A DNA stretch of 64,000 nt from Streptococcus mitis SK564 (lineage in GTDB: Bacteria > Bacillota > Bacilli > Lactobacillales > Streptococcaceae). The stretch lies in the NCBI RefSeq assembly GCF_000148525.1, contig NZ_AEDU01000022.1, positions 1-64,000 on the forward strand, in the 5' to 3' direction. Shown here in pieces: positions 42,169 through 51,433 of this stretch (the stretch's first letter is position 1; every line of letters begins with the position of its first letter). A program made the position numbers and the translations under genes. The notes beneath the pieces are model-generated. The model was not told the DNA's origin, did not search any database, and saw only the letters and a program-made list of their open reading frames with translations.

Positions 42169-43170
42169 TTAATCATTTAGTAATGTTGAATTATATTCTG
42201 CTATAAATAGTAGAAAAGTATTTATTGTCCATAGTTTGTTATCTTTAAACATTTCATTTTGGATGGTTAATAATATTGGATATTCGAAGTCATTAATTGG
42301 TTGTAAATTACGATATTCGTATTCAGATAAAATATGTGTTGGACAGGGATAAGTTATAATGCGTTTGTATTTTAAAATTTGTAATTTTACAATTCTCTTA
42401 AGTAATCTTTTTATGTAGATATTATAAGAAAATTCACCATTGAAGTAGGTTTCAAAATTTTTATATAGATAACAGTTTAAATTTTCCTTTTTCTTGTCAT
42501 CTATATTTAATTCATTGCATATTTCTTTTAGAGACTCAGAACTGTAGCAGTTTAATATTTTAGAAACTGTATCGTGTTGCAATATTGCAGAGCTACCTAG
42601 AATACTTTCTAATCGTTTTGGAATGATGAAAGGGATTTGGAATAATTTGTAAAGTTCATTATTTTTAACACTTGCTTTATATTCCTTACCCGTCACAATT
42701 TTATTTAAATATTTATTTAGAAATTGTAAGTCATTATTGATTTCTAAATCAAAATAAGATTCAACCATTGGGTAATTTATATAGAGTTGGCCATTATTGG
42801 TTACATCGCTGAAATATTTTTGTAATCGTTGTATCTTGTATATAGAAAAGTTGGGATCTTGTGCTTCGTAATCAAAAATTAAAAAAATATTTTTATAATT
42901 TCTTTTTCTACCGATAGATTCAAATCTTTGAGAATCATATTTATTTAAAACAAAAGGTAAATCCACATCATTGGAGGGAACATCCCATTCCTCTCCATAT
43001 TCTTCTTGAATTTTCTGGTATAATTGGTAAATATTTGTGCCAAAAATATGTATATTCTCTTCAGTAATACTAAGTTCAGGGAAAACTTCGATAATAAGTT
43101 TAAAAAGTTCATTTTTTTCATGATGGCCTTCGACTATGAAAAGGGTTTGACCTCGTGTTACATTATTCAT
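42169..43170 (-). CDS. TOPRIM-domain putative nuclease, partner of an ATPase (defence-like)
   Basis: 333 residues. A TOPRIM core is suggested by LFIVEGHHEKNE (Glu14), IFLIFDYEAQDPN (Asp100, Glu102, Asp105) and NYPMVESYF (132-140). The C-terminal half is Lys/Tyr/Ile-rich without known motifs. The arrangement, an ABC-type ATPase followed by a TOPRIM protein, is that of AbiL, PARIS (AriA/AriB, DUF4435) and OLD/Gabija-like abortive-infection systems; I cannot say which family is closest. ATG 43170 overlaps the ATPase stop by 8 bp with GGAGAG upstream; a TTG at 43179 is the other option. Very AT-rich compared with the pur genes, so horizontally acquired. Confidence 0.7.
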   Translation of the reverse strand: MNNVTRGQTLFIVEGHHEKNELFKLIIEVFPELSITEENIHIFGTNIYQLYQKIQEEYGEEWDVPSNDVDLPFVLNKYDSQRFESIGRKRNYKNIFLIFDYEAQDPNFSIYKIQRLQKYFSDVTNNGQLYINYPMVESYFDLEINNDLQFLNKYLNKIVTGKEYKASVKNNELYKLFQIPFIIPKRLESILGSSAILQHDTVSKILNCYSSESLKEICNELNIDDKKKENLNCYLYKNFETYFNGEFSYNIYIKRLLKRIVKLQILKYKRIITYPCPTHILSEYEYRNLQPINDFEYPILLTIQNEMFKDNKLWTINTFLLFIAEYNSTLLND

Positions 43171-44350
43171 ATTCAACAAACTCTCCGCTAATGTACATCT
43201 TTTCTAAATTATGCCCCTCTCGTAATTCTCGCTTAGTTGCTTTGTTTAAAGGTGTTATAAATCCTTTTTGAGATAAAATGAACAAGCAGTCGGGTCTAAA
43301 TAACTCATTAGACATAATATTTGTATCGTGGGTAGTCAAAATGATTTGGGTGTATGGAAATATTTTTTTTAAATGACGTATCAAATTTTCAGAAAGTTCG
43401 TAATGATAAAAAGCATCAAATTCGTCGAAAAATAAAAATTTAGGAGGATTACTGACTTTGAAGTGCTCAAAGATATAGAGGATTCTAAAATAGAATTTGG
43501 CCAAAGCCAATGTTCCACTAGATGCTTCTCTAAAGAACGGAACATTTTTATTTTTATAAACAAAACAAAGCATATCGTCCCCATCTATTTGTTCTATTGA
43601 ATCTAAGTGACAGTTTATACCCATGCTATTAAGAAATGCTTCCAGTCCTTTTGCTGTCTCTTTGTGATCAAGTGTACGCTGGAACCAACGATTTATAAAA
43701 TGTTTCGGGGCTTCATGATTAATAAGCACCATGTTTCGTATAAATGTTCGGAGATATGTGAGAATAGAATCATCTGACTTAGAGGTGTTAGTTATCAGCC
43801 ATGTTAAAAAAGATCTGTTTTCTCCGTCTAAATCTTGCTTGTCACTTGAAACCTGATCTCGATAATTATCTATTAGTATGTTGAAATCGTTGTTTATGAT
43901 ACCTAGTTTATTGGCTATGTCCTCCACAGCATTATATGATATTGGGTCAGTAGACAAATTTATTTTCCAAACTAATTCGTCATTTATAGATAGTGATTCT
44001 GTTTGTATAATCTGATATTCATTTTTTGTATAAATATATTTAATTTCATCGTTATTATGTAAAAATATATAACAAAAAGTAGCAATAGCGTTGTCAGAGT
44101 TGTTATTTAAAAAAGATGTTAAATTTTGATCATCAATTAAGGACCTACTGGAAAGATTTTTGGTAATATCAAATAATGCTAAACCTAAATTGGATTTTCC
44201 TGTAGCATTTCTACCATAGATAAGTACTTTACTCAAAAAATTATTTGATAAGCAGTCCTCATTAAATTTATAACCTCCGACTTGTGAAAAGTTAATTGAG
44301 ATTTCATTTTCAAAGTTTTTATAATTCTTTACTGAAAAGTATTTTAGCAT
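43163..44350 (-). CDS. AAA/ABC-type ATPase of a two-gene defence-like system
   Basis: 395 residues. N-terminal YFSVKNYKNF and Walker A YGRNATGKSN (about 45-54), signature SSGTLALAKFYF (about 284-295), Walker B FLFFDEFDAF (about 312-321) and H-loop ILTTHDTNIMS (about 345-355): the RecF/SMC-like 'AAA_15/AAA_21' ATPases used in AbiL-, PARIS- and OLD-type phage defence. First gene of the pair: AGGAGG precedes its ATG and an extended -10 (TGATATAAT, minus strand) lies just upstream. It overlaps the TOPRIM gene, so both are made together. Antisense to the pur operon. Confidence 0.78.
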   Translation of the reverse strand: MLKYFSVKNYKNFENEISINFSQVGGYKFNEDCLSNNFLSKVLIYGRNATGKSNLGLALFDITKNLSSRSLIDDQNLTSFLNNNSDNAIATFCYIFLHNNDEIKYIYTKNEYQIIQTESLSINDELVWKINLSTDPISYNAVEDIANKLGIINNDFNILIDNYRDQVSSDKQDLDGENRSFLTWLITNTSKSDDSILTYLRTFIRNMVLINHEAPKHFINRWFQRTLDHKETAKGLEAFLNSMGINCHLDSIEQIDGDDMLCFVYKNKNVPFFREASSGTLALAKFYFRILYIFEHFKVSNPPKFLFFDEFDAFYHYELSENLIRHLKKIFPYTQIILTTHDTNIMSNELFRPDCLFILSQKGFITPLNKATKRELREGHNLEKMYISGEFVEYE

Positions 44351-44373
44351 TTGTCAATCCTCCTATTAGGATT

Positions 44374-44382
44374 ATTATATCA
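44374..44382 (-). promoter_or_regulatory. Promoter of the ATPase-TOPRIM pair
   Basis: Minus-strand extended -10 TGATATAAT. The small palindrome CCGTAA-AAAAA-TTACGG (44396-44412) marks the junction with the purH 3' copy. Confidence 0.55.
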
Positions 44383-44408
44383 CAAAAAACAATTTCCGTA
44401 AAAAAATT

Positions 44409-44747
44409 ACGGCTCTTGAGTTCGCTTGGAAAGCCATCAAGTACGTCAAATCAAACGGTATCATCGTAACCAAAGACCATATGACACTTGGTATTGGTCC
44501 AGGTCAAACCAACCGTGTGGCTTCAGTCCGTATTGCCATTGACCAAGCTAAAGACCGTCTTGACGGTGCTGTCCTTGCTTCGGATGCCTTCTTCCCATTT
44601 GCCGATAACGTGGAAGAAATCGCTAAAGCAGGTATTAAGGCTATCATCCAGCCAGGTGGATCGGTCCGTGATCAGGAATCCATCGAAGCTGCTGACAAAT
44701 ACGGCTTGACTATGGTCTTCACAGGAGTGAGACATTTTAGACATTAA
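44409..44747 (+). repeat. Duplicate of the purH 3' end
   Basis: Matches purH 41669-42007 from [20 protein letters not shown] to the FTGVRHFRH stop with only a few silent or minor differences. It has no start of its own but is open throughout, with internal ATG 44481. It is probably the original purH end left behind when the defence module arrived with its own copy, or the reverse. Confidence 0.85.
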
Positions 44748-44755
44748 GAAAATAA

Positions 44756-44790
44756 AAGGGAAGAAAACAGTTTCTTTCCTTTTTTGCGTA
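44756..44790 (+). terminator. Terminator after the purH 3' copy
   Basis: AAGGGAAGAAA-ACAG-TTTCTTTCCTT and T-run. Confidence 0.75.
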
Positions 44791-44868
44791 AAAATGCGGA
44801 GCAAAACAAGATTAAAACGAACATTTGTGATATAATGTTATTAAATAATTCGCAAAAGAGGTTGAGAA

Positions 44869-46128
44869 ATGAAGCTGTTAGTTGTCGGTTCGGGTGGTCG
44901 TGAACATGCGATTGCTAAGAAGTTGCTTGAATCAAAAGACGTTAAAAAGGTCTTTGTAGCTCCTGGGAATGATGGGATGACTCTGGATGGTCTGGAATTG
45001 GTAAATACCTCTATTTCCGAACATTCTAAATTGATTGACTTCGCAAAGGCCAACGATATTGCTTGGACCTTTATCGGTCCAGATGATGCCCTTGCTGCTG
45101 GTATCGTGGATGATTTTAACCAAGCTGGTCTCAAAGCCTTTGGTCCGACAAGATTGGCGGCAGAGCTAGAGTGGTCCAAGGATTTTGCCAAGGAAATCAT
45201 GGTCAAATACGGCGTTCCGACAGCAGCCTATTGCACATTCTCAGATTTCGAGGAAGCCAAGGCCTATATCGAAAAGCAGGGTGCGCCTATCGTAGTCAAG
45301 GCGGATGGCTTGGCGCTTGGGAAGGGTGTCGTCGTTGCTGAGACAGTTGAGCAAGCGGTCGAAGCAGCTCATGAGATGCTTTTGGACAATAAATTTGGTG
45401 ACTCAGGTGCGCGTGTAGTTATTGAGGAATTCCTTGAAGGAGAGGAATTTTCACTATTTGCCTTTGTCAATGGCGACAAGTTCTATATCATGCCGACAGC
45501 GCAAGACCACAAACGTGCCTATGATGGCGATAAGGGGCCTAACACTGGTGGGATGGGTGCCTATGCGCCAGTTCCACACTTGCCACAGAGTGTGGTTGAT
45601 ACAGCGGTTGACACGATTGTCAAGCCAGTCCTCGAAGGGATGATCAAAGAAGGTCGTCCGTATCTTGGTGTCCTTTACGCAGGGCTTATCTTGACAGCGG
45701 ACGGTCCTAAGGTTATCGAGTTCAACGCTCGTTTTGGAGATCCTGAAACACAGATTATCTTGCCTCGTTTGACATCTGACTTTGCGCAAAATATTATTGA
45801 TATTTTGGAAGGTAAAGAACCAGCCATCACTTGGACGGACAAGGGTGTGACTCTGGGTGTGGTTGTCGCATCCAACGGTTACCCGCTAGAATATGAAAAA
45901 GGTGTCAAGTTGCCAGCCAAGACAGAAGAAGACACTATCACCTATTATGCAGGGGCTAAGTTTGCGGAAAATAGCAGAGCACTGCTATCAAACGGTGGCC
46001 GTGTTTATATGCTGGTTACCACAGCAGCCACCGTCAAAGAAGCTCAAAACATTATCTACAGCGAACTTAACAAACAAAAAACAGAAGGACTCTTCTACCG
46101 AACAGATATCGGAAGTAAGGGAGTATGA
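44869..46128 (+). CDS. purD: Phosphoribosylamine-glycine ligase
   Basis: 419 residues, GAR synthetase, ATP-grasp fold. Begins MKLLVVGSGGREHAIAKKL; ATP-grasp signatures VKADGLALGKGVVVAE (about 145-160), GPNTGGMGAYAPVP and LIEFNARFGDPE-like VIEFNARFGDPETQ (about 284-297). AGAGGTTGAGA precedes the ATG. Own promoter region after the terminator; ATGA overlap with the next ORF. Confidence 0.95.
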   Translation: MKLLVVGSGGREHAIAKKLLESKDVKKVFVAPGNDGMTLDGLELVNTSISEHSKLIDFAKANDIAWTFIGPDDALAAGIVDDFNQAGLKAFGPTRLAAELEWSKDFAKEIMVKYGVPTAAYCTFSDFEEAKAYIEKQGAPIVVKADGLALGKGVVVAETVEQAVEAAHEMLLDNKFGDSGARVVIEEFLEGEEFSLFAFVNGDKFYIMPTAQDHKRAYDGDKGPNTGGMGAYAPVPHLPQSVVDTAVDTIVKPVLEGMIKEGRPYLGVLYAGLILTADGPKVIEFNARFGDPETQIILPRLTSDFAQNIIDILEGKEPAITWTDKGVTLGVVVASNGYPLEYEKGVKLPAKTEEDTITYYAGAKFAENSRALLSNGGRVYMLVTTAATVKEAQNIIYSELNKQKTEGLFYRTDIGSKGV

Positions 46129-46589
46129 ATATGATTGTAAAATTAAGTATTATAATATCGTTGCTAACAGCCTTAGTTGCGGTATGGAACAGTTGGTTCA
46201 CAATAAAATCATTTAATGAGACACGTAAATACGATGTCAAAAAAATGAGATATGAAAAATTATACGTCTATTATATGGAGTATATCTCAAGAAAAGAAAA
46301 ATTAAATTTTTTGTCTTCGACAGATACAATCAACACATTGAATTATATATTTAGTGTTTATGATAATATTAAATTTTTAATGGATAAAGAAATTTCAGAT
46401 AACCTCAATATTCTTCAAAATAATCTTGAAAAAGAGCGTAATCAATTTTTATCAGATTTTGATAAAATGAAATTGGACGAAAGAAGTAGAAGATTGGATG
46501 AGTTGATACAGGCTTCTAAAAGCTTTAACAGGGAATTTAAGAAATATTATCAGCTTCAACTATCAAAAGATTATAATAAATTAGTTTAA
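46125..46589 (+). CDS. Hypothetical protein with one N-terminal membrane helix
   Basis: 154 residues; a hydrophobic N-terminus (VKLSIIISLLTALVAVWNSW, about 5-25) then a charged, helical, Lys/Asp-rich region with no motif I recognise. Start overlaps the purD stop (ATGA), with a second ATG two codons later that sits better behind AAGGGAG. Much more AT-rich than purD and purE. Unknown function; accessory insertion carried in the pur transcript. Confidence 0.65.
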   Translation: MNMIVKLSIIISLLTALVAVWNSWFTIKSFNETRKYDVKKMRYEKLYVYYMEYISRKEKLNFLSSTDTINTLNYIFSVYDNIKFLMDKEISDNLNILQNNLEKERNQFLSDFDKMKLDERSRRLDELIQASKSFNREFKKYYQLQLSKDYNKLV

Positions 46590-46610
46590 AAAGAGAGAAA
46601 TTAAGAAAAT

Positions 46611-47099
46611 ATGAAACCCGTAATTTCCATTATCATGGGCTCAAAATCCGACTGGGCAACCATGCAAAAAACCGCCGAAGTCCTAGACCGCTTCAGCGTT
46701 GATTACGAAAAGAAGGTTGTATCTGCCCACCGCACGCCAGACATTATGTTCAAGCATGCAGAAGAAGCCCGTAGCCGTGGCATCAAGGTCATCATCGCAG
46801 GTGCAGGTGGCGCAGCTCATTTGCCAGGTATGGTCGCAGCTAAAACAACCCTTCCAGTCATTGGTGTGCCCGTAAAATCGCGTGCCCTTAGTGGTGTGGA
46901 CTCGCTCTACTCTATCGTCCAGATGCCAGGTGGAGTGCCTGTAGCAACTATGGCTATCGGTGAAGCAGGTGCGACCAACGCTGCCCTCTTTGCCCTTCGT
47001 CTCCTATCAGTAGAGGATCAGGCTATCGCGACAGCTTTGGCAGATTTTGCAGAAGAACAAGGAAAAATCGCAGAGGAGTCAACAAATGAGCTCATCTAA
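46611..47099 (+). CDS. purE: N5-carboxyaminoimidazole ribonucleotide mutase
   Basis: 162 residues, octameric class I PurE. Begins [25 protein letters not shown] (about 43-49) holds the catalytic His, and [11 protein letters not shown] (about 66-76) and VPVKS complete the site. Converts N5-CAIR to CAIR. Overlaps purK by 14 bp. Confidence 0.95.
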   Translation: MKPVISIIMGSKSDWATMQKTAEVLDRFSVDYEKKVVSAHRTPDIMFKHAEEARSRGIKVIIAGAGGAAHLPGMVAAKTTLPVIGVPVKSRALSGVDSLYSIVQMPGGVPVATMAIGEAGATNAALFALRLLSVEDQAIATALADFAEEQGKIAEESTNELI

Positions 47100-48177
47100 A
47101 ATAATCGGAATTATCGGTGGTGGCCAGCTGGGTCAGATGATGGCCATTTCTGCTATCTACATGGGCCACAAGGTTATCGCGCTGGATCCTGCTACGGATT
47201 GCCCAGCCTCTAGCGTGGCGGAGATCATAGTGGCTCCTTATAATGATGTGGATGCTCTTCGTCAGCTGGCAGAGCGCTGTGATGTTCTTACCTATGAATT
47301 TGAAAATGTCGACGCTGACGGTTTGGATGCCGTTATCAAGGATGGGCAACTCCCTCAAGGAACAGATCTGCTCCGCATTTCGCAAAATCGTATTTTTGAA
47401 AAGGACTTTCTCTCAAATAAGGCACAAGTCACTGTAGCACCTTACAAGGTTGTGAATTCTAGCCAAGACTTGGCAGATATTGACCTATCGAAAAACTATG
47501 TCCTTAAGACTGCGACAGGTGGATACGATGGCCATGGACAAAAGGTCATTCGCTCGGCAGAAGACTTGGAAGAAGCCCATGCACTAGCTGACTTAGCCGA
47601 CTGCGTTTTGGAAGAATTTGTCAACTTTGACCTTGAAATCTCTGTTATCGTTTCTGGAAATGGTCAGGACGTGACGGTTTTCCCAGTTCAGGAAAATATC
47701 CACCGTAACAACATCCTATCTAAGACCATTGTGCCTGCTCGCATTTCAGAAAATCTAGCAGAAAAAGCCAAAGCCATGGCAGTGCGAATCGCAGAACAAC
47801 TGAACTTGTCTGGAACACTTTGTGTGGAAATGTTTGCGACTGCTGATGACATCATTGTTAATGAAATTGCGCCACGTCCACACAATTCTGGTCACTACTC
47901 GATTGAAGCCTGTGATTTCTCTCAATTTGATACCCATATCTTGGGCGTTCTCGGAGCACCATTGCCAGCTATCTACCTGCATGCGCCAGCTGTCATGCTC
48001 AATGTTCTCGGCCAGCATATCGAGGTCGCTGAAAAATATGTCACAGAAAATCCAAGCGCCCACCTCCACATGTATGGTAAAATAGAAGCAAAGCACAACC
48101 GCAAGATGGGACATGTGACATTGTTTAGTGATGTGCCGGATGAGGCTGGGGAATTTGGGAAAGGGATTGATTTTTAG
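47086..48177 (+). CDS. purK: N5-carboxyaminoimidazole ribonucleotide synthetase
   Basis: 363 residues, ATP-grasp. [16 protein letters not shown] at the start; [17 protein letters not shown] (about 141-157) and [19 protein letters not shown] (about 259-277) are family signatures. Uses bicarbonate, which the carbonic anhydrase in this window can supply. Start chosen at ATG 47086 by family alignment; AGAGGAG is inside purE. Confidence 0.95.
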   Translation: MSSSKIIGIIGGGQLGQMMAISAIYMGHKVIALDPATDCPASSVAEIIVAPYNDVDALRQLAERCDVLTYEFENVDADGLDAVIKDGQLPQGTDLLRISQNRIFEKDFLSNKAQVTVAPYKVVNSSQDLADIDLSKNYVLKTATGGYDGHGQKVIRSAEDLEEAHALADLADCVLEEFVNFDLEISVIVSGNGQDVTVFPVQENIHRNNILSKTIVPARISENLAEKAKAMAVRIAEQLNLSGTLCVEMFATADDIIVNEIAPRPHNSGHYSIEACDFSQFDTHILGVLGAPLPAIYLHAPAVMLNVLGQHIEVAEKYVTENPSAHLHMYGKIEAKHNRKMGHVTLFSDVPDEAGEFGKGIDF

Positions 48178-48186
48178 GACAAGTCT

Positions 48187-48414
48187 ATGATTCAAATCAT
48201 CGTTAACGCATTTGTTGAAAAGGATAAGACTGGAGCAGTCGTTGAAGTCTTGTATGCTAGTAGTGATCACGAAAAGGTAAAGGCTAAATATGAAGAACTA
48301 GTTGCACAATACCCTGAAAACTATTTAGCTATCTACGATCTACCGCTGGATACAGATTTGAACACCCTAGATCATTATCCATCTGTATGGGTTGGGAAAG
48401 AAGAGTTTGAGTGA
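48187..48414 (+). CDS. Small conserved streptococcal protein
   Basis: 75 residues, MIQIIVNAFVEKDKTGAVVE then a helical middle and HYPSVWVGKEEFE. Soluble, acidic, no motif known to me. It follows purK by 9 bp, a place where pneumococcus also has a short unknown gene as I recall. Confidence 0.7.
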   Translation: MIQIIVNAFVEKDKTGAVVEVLYASSDHEKVKAKYEELVAQYPENYLAIYDLPLDTDLNTLDHYPSVWVGKEEFE

Positions 48415-48552
48415 GTAAGACAGGATTTAATTACAAGGTTCGTTGTCTTATCCTTTAAAGGTTGCCTAGTCTTGTTGTAGAGGATAAAGTCAGCAAGAGA
48501 AGACACTCGACTACTGCTAGAAGAGATTGATTGTAAAAGGGAACAGTGACTT

Positions 48553-48951
48553 ATGAATGAGGTTACAAATAATTATAGTTTGTCAAGTAGAGCATTGGAA
48601 CACGTATTTTTAGGAGAAATAAGTAGAGCTGGCTCTCCTAAAGGGTATCATTGTAATAGAAATCTTGGAGATGAAAATGCAGAGGTTCTTCCGGATACAA
48701 AAGCAATAATTAGTGGTAATATTTTTGAATATATGGTACGTAGCAAAAACACTCATATTCTAAAGGAATCCAACCGAGGGTATTCAACTTTTTTTCCAGA
48801 GACTTGGTCTAGACAGCAGGTTTTAGATATGATAGAACACTCATGTCGATTAGTCGATCCAACTAGTGGTGTTTATATTTGTAATAACATTCTTGTTAAA
48901 ATTGTAAAAAGAAATAGGAATATAATAACATTTTATCCAGTTCGTGAATAG
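48553..48951 (+). CDS. EndoU-type RNase domain protein (toxin-like)
   Basis: 132 residues that resemble the bacterial EndoU toxin domain: EHVFLGEI with His17, GYHCN with His33, then STFFPETWSRQQVLDMIEHS (78-97) and ILVKIVK with a basic residue near 116. EndoU domains cut RNA and are common as toxin tips in polymorphic toxins; here the domain stands alone with no secretion or delivery part. AAAAGGGA precedes the ATG. A 320-residue unknown gene follows 10 bp later and may be its partner. Insertion between purK and purB. Confidence 0.65.
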   Translation: MNEVTNNYSLSSRALEHVFLGEISRAGSPKGYHCNRNLGDENAEVLPDTKAIISGNIFEYMVRSKNTHILKESNRGYSTFFPETWSRQQVLDMIEHSCRLVDPTSGVYICNNILVKIVKRNRNIITFYPVRE

Positions 48952-48961
48952 TAGGTGGGAA

Positions 48962-49924
48962 ATGAAGTTTGAACATAAAGTATTACGTATAGAGGAAATA
49001 GATGGCTATTGGCTAACATTGGTTCCAAGAAAAGAATTTGACGAGCAGAAAGTTACGGATTTATCGTGTAAAGCTATAGTTTCTGATATACGTGAAAAGT
49101 ACTTTTTATTTTTAAAGAGACCCTTTAAAGAAGAATTGAATGTATATGTATTTTACAAAGGGGATTCAATTTTAATTATAGTAAATAAAATTGAAAATGA
49201 AGTTTATTTTTTTGAAAGATATCATGAAGATATTGACGAAGAATTCGAAAAACAATTTTCAACCTTAATTAGTATTCAAAAGGTATATAGAATATTTGAA
49301 AAATTGAATTTACGTGCATTATTAAAAGAAGATTTCAAAGGTACTGGTAATATAAAAAAATTAGAAAAATATATTAATTTTTATTGTAATGTTGATTCGA
49401 CTTTTTTTGAACCGTTCAATATCTTAATTGCTCTTCTCAAAGAAAAAATTGAATTTACAAAAACTAAAGAATATACTTTGCCAATTTCACCGTATAAGAT
49501 TGAAGAAGCGTATTATCAAATTATTGAAAGTTATAAAAACTATTGTCAGAAAAGTATCTTAAAACTTTTAAATTCGAACATTCCCCATCAAAAAGAAAAG
49601 TGGACAGAATGGGAGGAGGCATTAAGCGATTGGAAGGATTTTTATAATTCAAATCAATTTTTTCAGGGAAACGAGGTACTTATAGAAAGATATAGGGAAA
49701 ACGAATATCTTAATGATTTCAAAATTCAATGTAAATCTAGGGGAATTAATACAAATTACGGAGAAGATGTATTAAAAAATACGATTTCAAGAATTATTGA
49801 GATTATATCATATAAGAAAGGTGTAAATATTGAAACAGTAGAACTTTCGCTGAAAAAAACAATCGGAGTTAAGAAAAAAGATGAACTTAACAGTTTTTTG
49901 ATAAATAATATTATAGGAGAATAA
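48962..49924 (+). CDS. Unknown protein next to the EndoU gene, possible antitoxin/immunity
   Basis: 320 residues, soluble, Lys/Glu/Phe/Tyr-rich, no motif recognised. The N-terminal part has beta-strand-like alternation ([39 protein letters not shown]), the rest is helical. ATG 48962 has TAGGTGGGAA upstream; an ATG six codons earlier overlaps the previous stop. Its AT content matches the EndoU gene and not purK/purB. Pairing with EndoU suggests it controls or protects against the nuclease. It ends 2 bp before purB. Confidence 0.6.
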   Translation: MKFEHKVLRIEEIDGYWLTLVPRKEFDEQKVTDLSCKAIVSDIREKYFLFLKRPFKEELNVYVFYKGDSILIIVNKIENEVYFFERYHEDIDEEFEKQFSTLISIQKVYRIFEKLNLRALLKEDFKGTGNIKKLEKYINFYCNVDSTFFEPFNILIALLKEKIEFTKTKEYTLPISPYKIEEAYYQIIESYKNYCQKSILKLLNSNIPHQKEKWTEWEEALSDWKDFYNSNQFFQGNEVLIERYRENEYLNDFKIQCKSRGINTNYGEDVLKNTISRIIEIISYKKGVNIETVELSLKKTIGVKKKDELNSFLINNIIGE

Positions 49925-49926
49925 AC

Positions 49927-51222
49927 ATGATCGACCGTTACTCTCGCCCTGAGATGGCGAACATTTGGAGTGAAGAAAATAAATACCGTGCTTGGCTTGA
50001 GGTGGAAATCTTGGCTGACGAGGCATGGGCTGAGTTGGGGGAAATCCCTAAGGAAGATGTGGCTTTGATTCGCGAGAAAGCGGACTTTGACATCGACCGT
50101 ATTTTGGAGATTGAGCAGGAGACTCGTCACGATGTGGTTGCCTTCACGCGTGCAGTTTCTGAAACGCTAGGGGAAGAGCGCAAGTGGGTCCACTATGGTT
50201 TGACTTCTACCGACGTGGTGGATACGGCCTACGGTTACCTCTACAAGCAAGCCAACGACATCATCCGTCGTGACCTTGAAAACTTCACCAACATCATCGC
50301 TGATAAGGCTAAGGAGCACAAGTTTACCATCATGATGGGGCGTACCCACGGTGTGCATGCTGAGCCTACAACCTTTGGTCTGAAATTGGCGACTTGGTAC
50401 AGCGAAATGAAGCGAAATATCGAGCGTTTTGAGCATGCGGCTGCTGGTGTAGAAGCTGGTAAGATTTCTGGTGCGGTTGGGAACTTTGCCAACATCCCAC
50501 CATTCGTTGAAAAATACGTCTGTGACAAGCTTGGTATCCGTGCTCAAGAAATCTCTACACAGGTTCTTCCTCGTGACCTTCACGCTGAGTACTTTGCAGT
50601 TCTTGCTAGCATCGCGACTTCTATCGAGCGTATGGCGACTGAGATTCGTGGTTTGCAAAAATCAGAACAACGCGAAGTAGAAGAATTCTTTGCTAAAGGG
50701 CAAAAAGGTTCATCTGCAATGCCTCACAAACGCAACCCTATCGGTTCTGAGAACATGACAGGTCTTGCGCGTGTTATCCGTGGTCATATGATTACAGCCT
50801 ATGAGAACGTCGCTCTCTGGCATGAGCGTGATATCTCTCACTCATCAGCTGAGCGTATCATCACACCAGATACGACTATTCTGATCGACTACATGCTCAA
50901 CCGTTTTGGAAATATCGTCAAGAACTTGACGGTCTTCCCAGAAAACATGATCCGCAACATGAACTCAACTTTCGGTTTGATTTTCAGCCAACGCGCTATG
51001 TTGACCTTGATTGAAAAAGGTATGACCCGTGAGCAAGCCTATGACTTGGTGCAACCAAAAACAGCCTACTCTTGGGACAACCAAGTAGACTTCAAACCAC
51101 TGCTAGAAGCAGATCCAGAGGTGACATCACGCCTCACACAAGAAGAAATCGACGAAATTTTCAACCCTCTTTATTACACTAAACGAGTGGATGATATTTT
51201 TGAACGTCTTGGATTAGGATAA
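49927..51222 (+). CDS. purB: Adenylosuccinate lyase
   Basis: 431 residues, fumarase/aspartase fold. Acts twice in purine synthesis: SAICAR to AICAR and adenylosuccinate to [23 protein letters not shown] at the start; [25 protein letters not shown] (about 137-150) and the signature [16 protein letters not shown] (about 258-273) with the catalytic serine loop. Translationally close to the unknown gene before it (2 bp). Last gene of the pur run; terminator follows. Confidence 0.95.
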   Translation: MIDRYSRPEMANIWSEENKYRAWLEVEILADEAWAELGEIPKEDVALIREKADFDIDRILEIEQETRHDVVAFTRAVSETLGEERKWVHYGLTSTDVVDTAYGYLYKQANDIIRRDLENFTNIIADKAKEHKFTIMMGRTHGVHAEPTTFGLKLATWYSEMKRNIERFEHAAAGVEAGKISGAVGNFANIPPFVEKYVCDKLGIRAQEISTQVLPRDLHAEYFAVLASIATSIERMATEIRGLQKSEQREVEEFFAKGQKGSSAMPHKRNPIGSENMTGLARVIRGHMITAYENVALWHERDISHSSAERIITPDTTILIDYMLNRFGNIVKNLTVFPENMIRNMNSTFGLIFSQRAMLTLIEKGMTREQAYDLVQPKTAYSWDNQVDFKPLLEADPEVTSRLTQEEIDEIFNPLYYTKRVDDIFERLGLG

Positions 51223-51229
51223 TTAGAAA

Positions 51230-51285
51230 AAATCGAAGTACTATTACTCTATTTATAGGAGTAGCAGAACTTCGGTTTTTCTTGT
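51230..51285 (+). terminator. Terminator after purB
   Basis: CGAAGT-x-CTATTACTC / GGAGTAG-x-ACTTCG interrupted stem and a T-run. Confidence 0.75.
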
Positions 51286-51399
51286 TTATTAAAGCTCTTT
51301 TGCTAAAAAGATTCCCTATATTTTAGTAAAATTTAAACAAATTTAATCTATCTTCATTGACATATAGAAAATACAGTTTTGATGGGATATAATAATCAT
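51286..51399 (+). other. Intergenic stretch where strH would be expected
   Basis: Only AT-rich sequence with promoter-like fragments (TTGACA at 51357-51362, ATATAAT near 51387). No trace of the N-acetylhexosaminidase StrH coding sequence that I remember between purB and the GntR gene in pneumococcus. Confidence 0.5.
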
Positions 51400-51433
51400 A
51401 GAAAAAAGCCCAAGCAAGGCTCAGGCTTTCTTC
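51400..51433 (-). terminator. Terminator of the GntR regulator gene
   Basis: Minus strand AAAGCCTGAGC-CTT-GCTTGGGCTTTTTTC. Confidence 0.75.

Noticed and set aside
44481-44747. Separate gene starting inside the purH 3' copy
   Set aside because: It is a truncated duplicate of the formyltransferase end without its own start signals.
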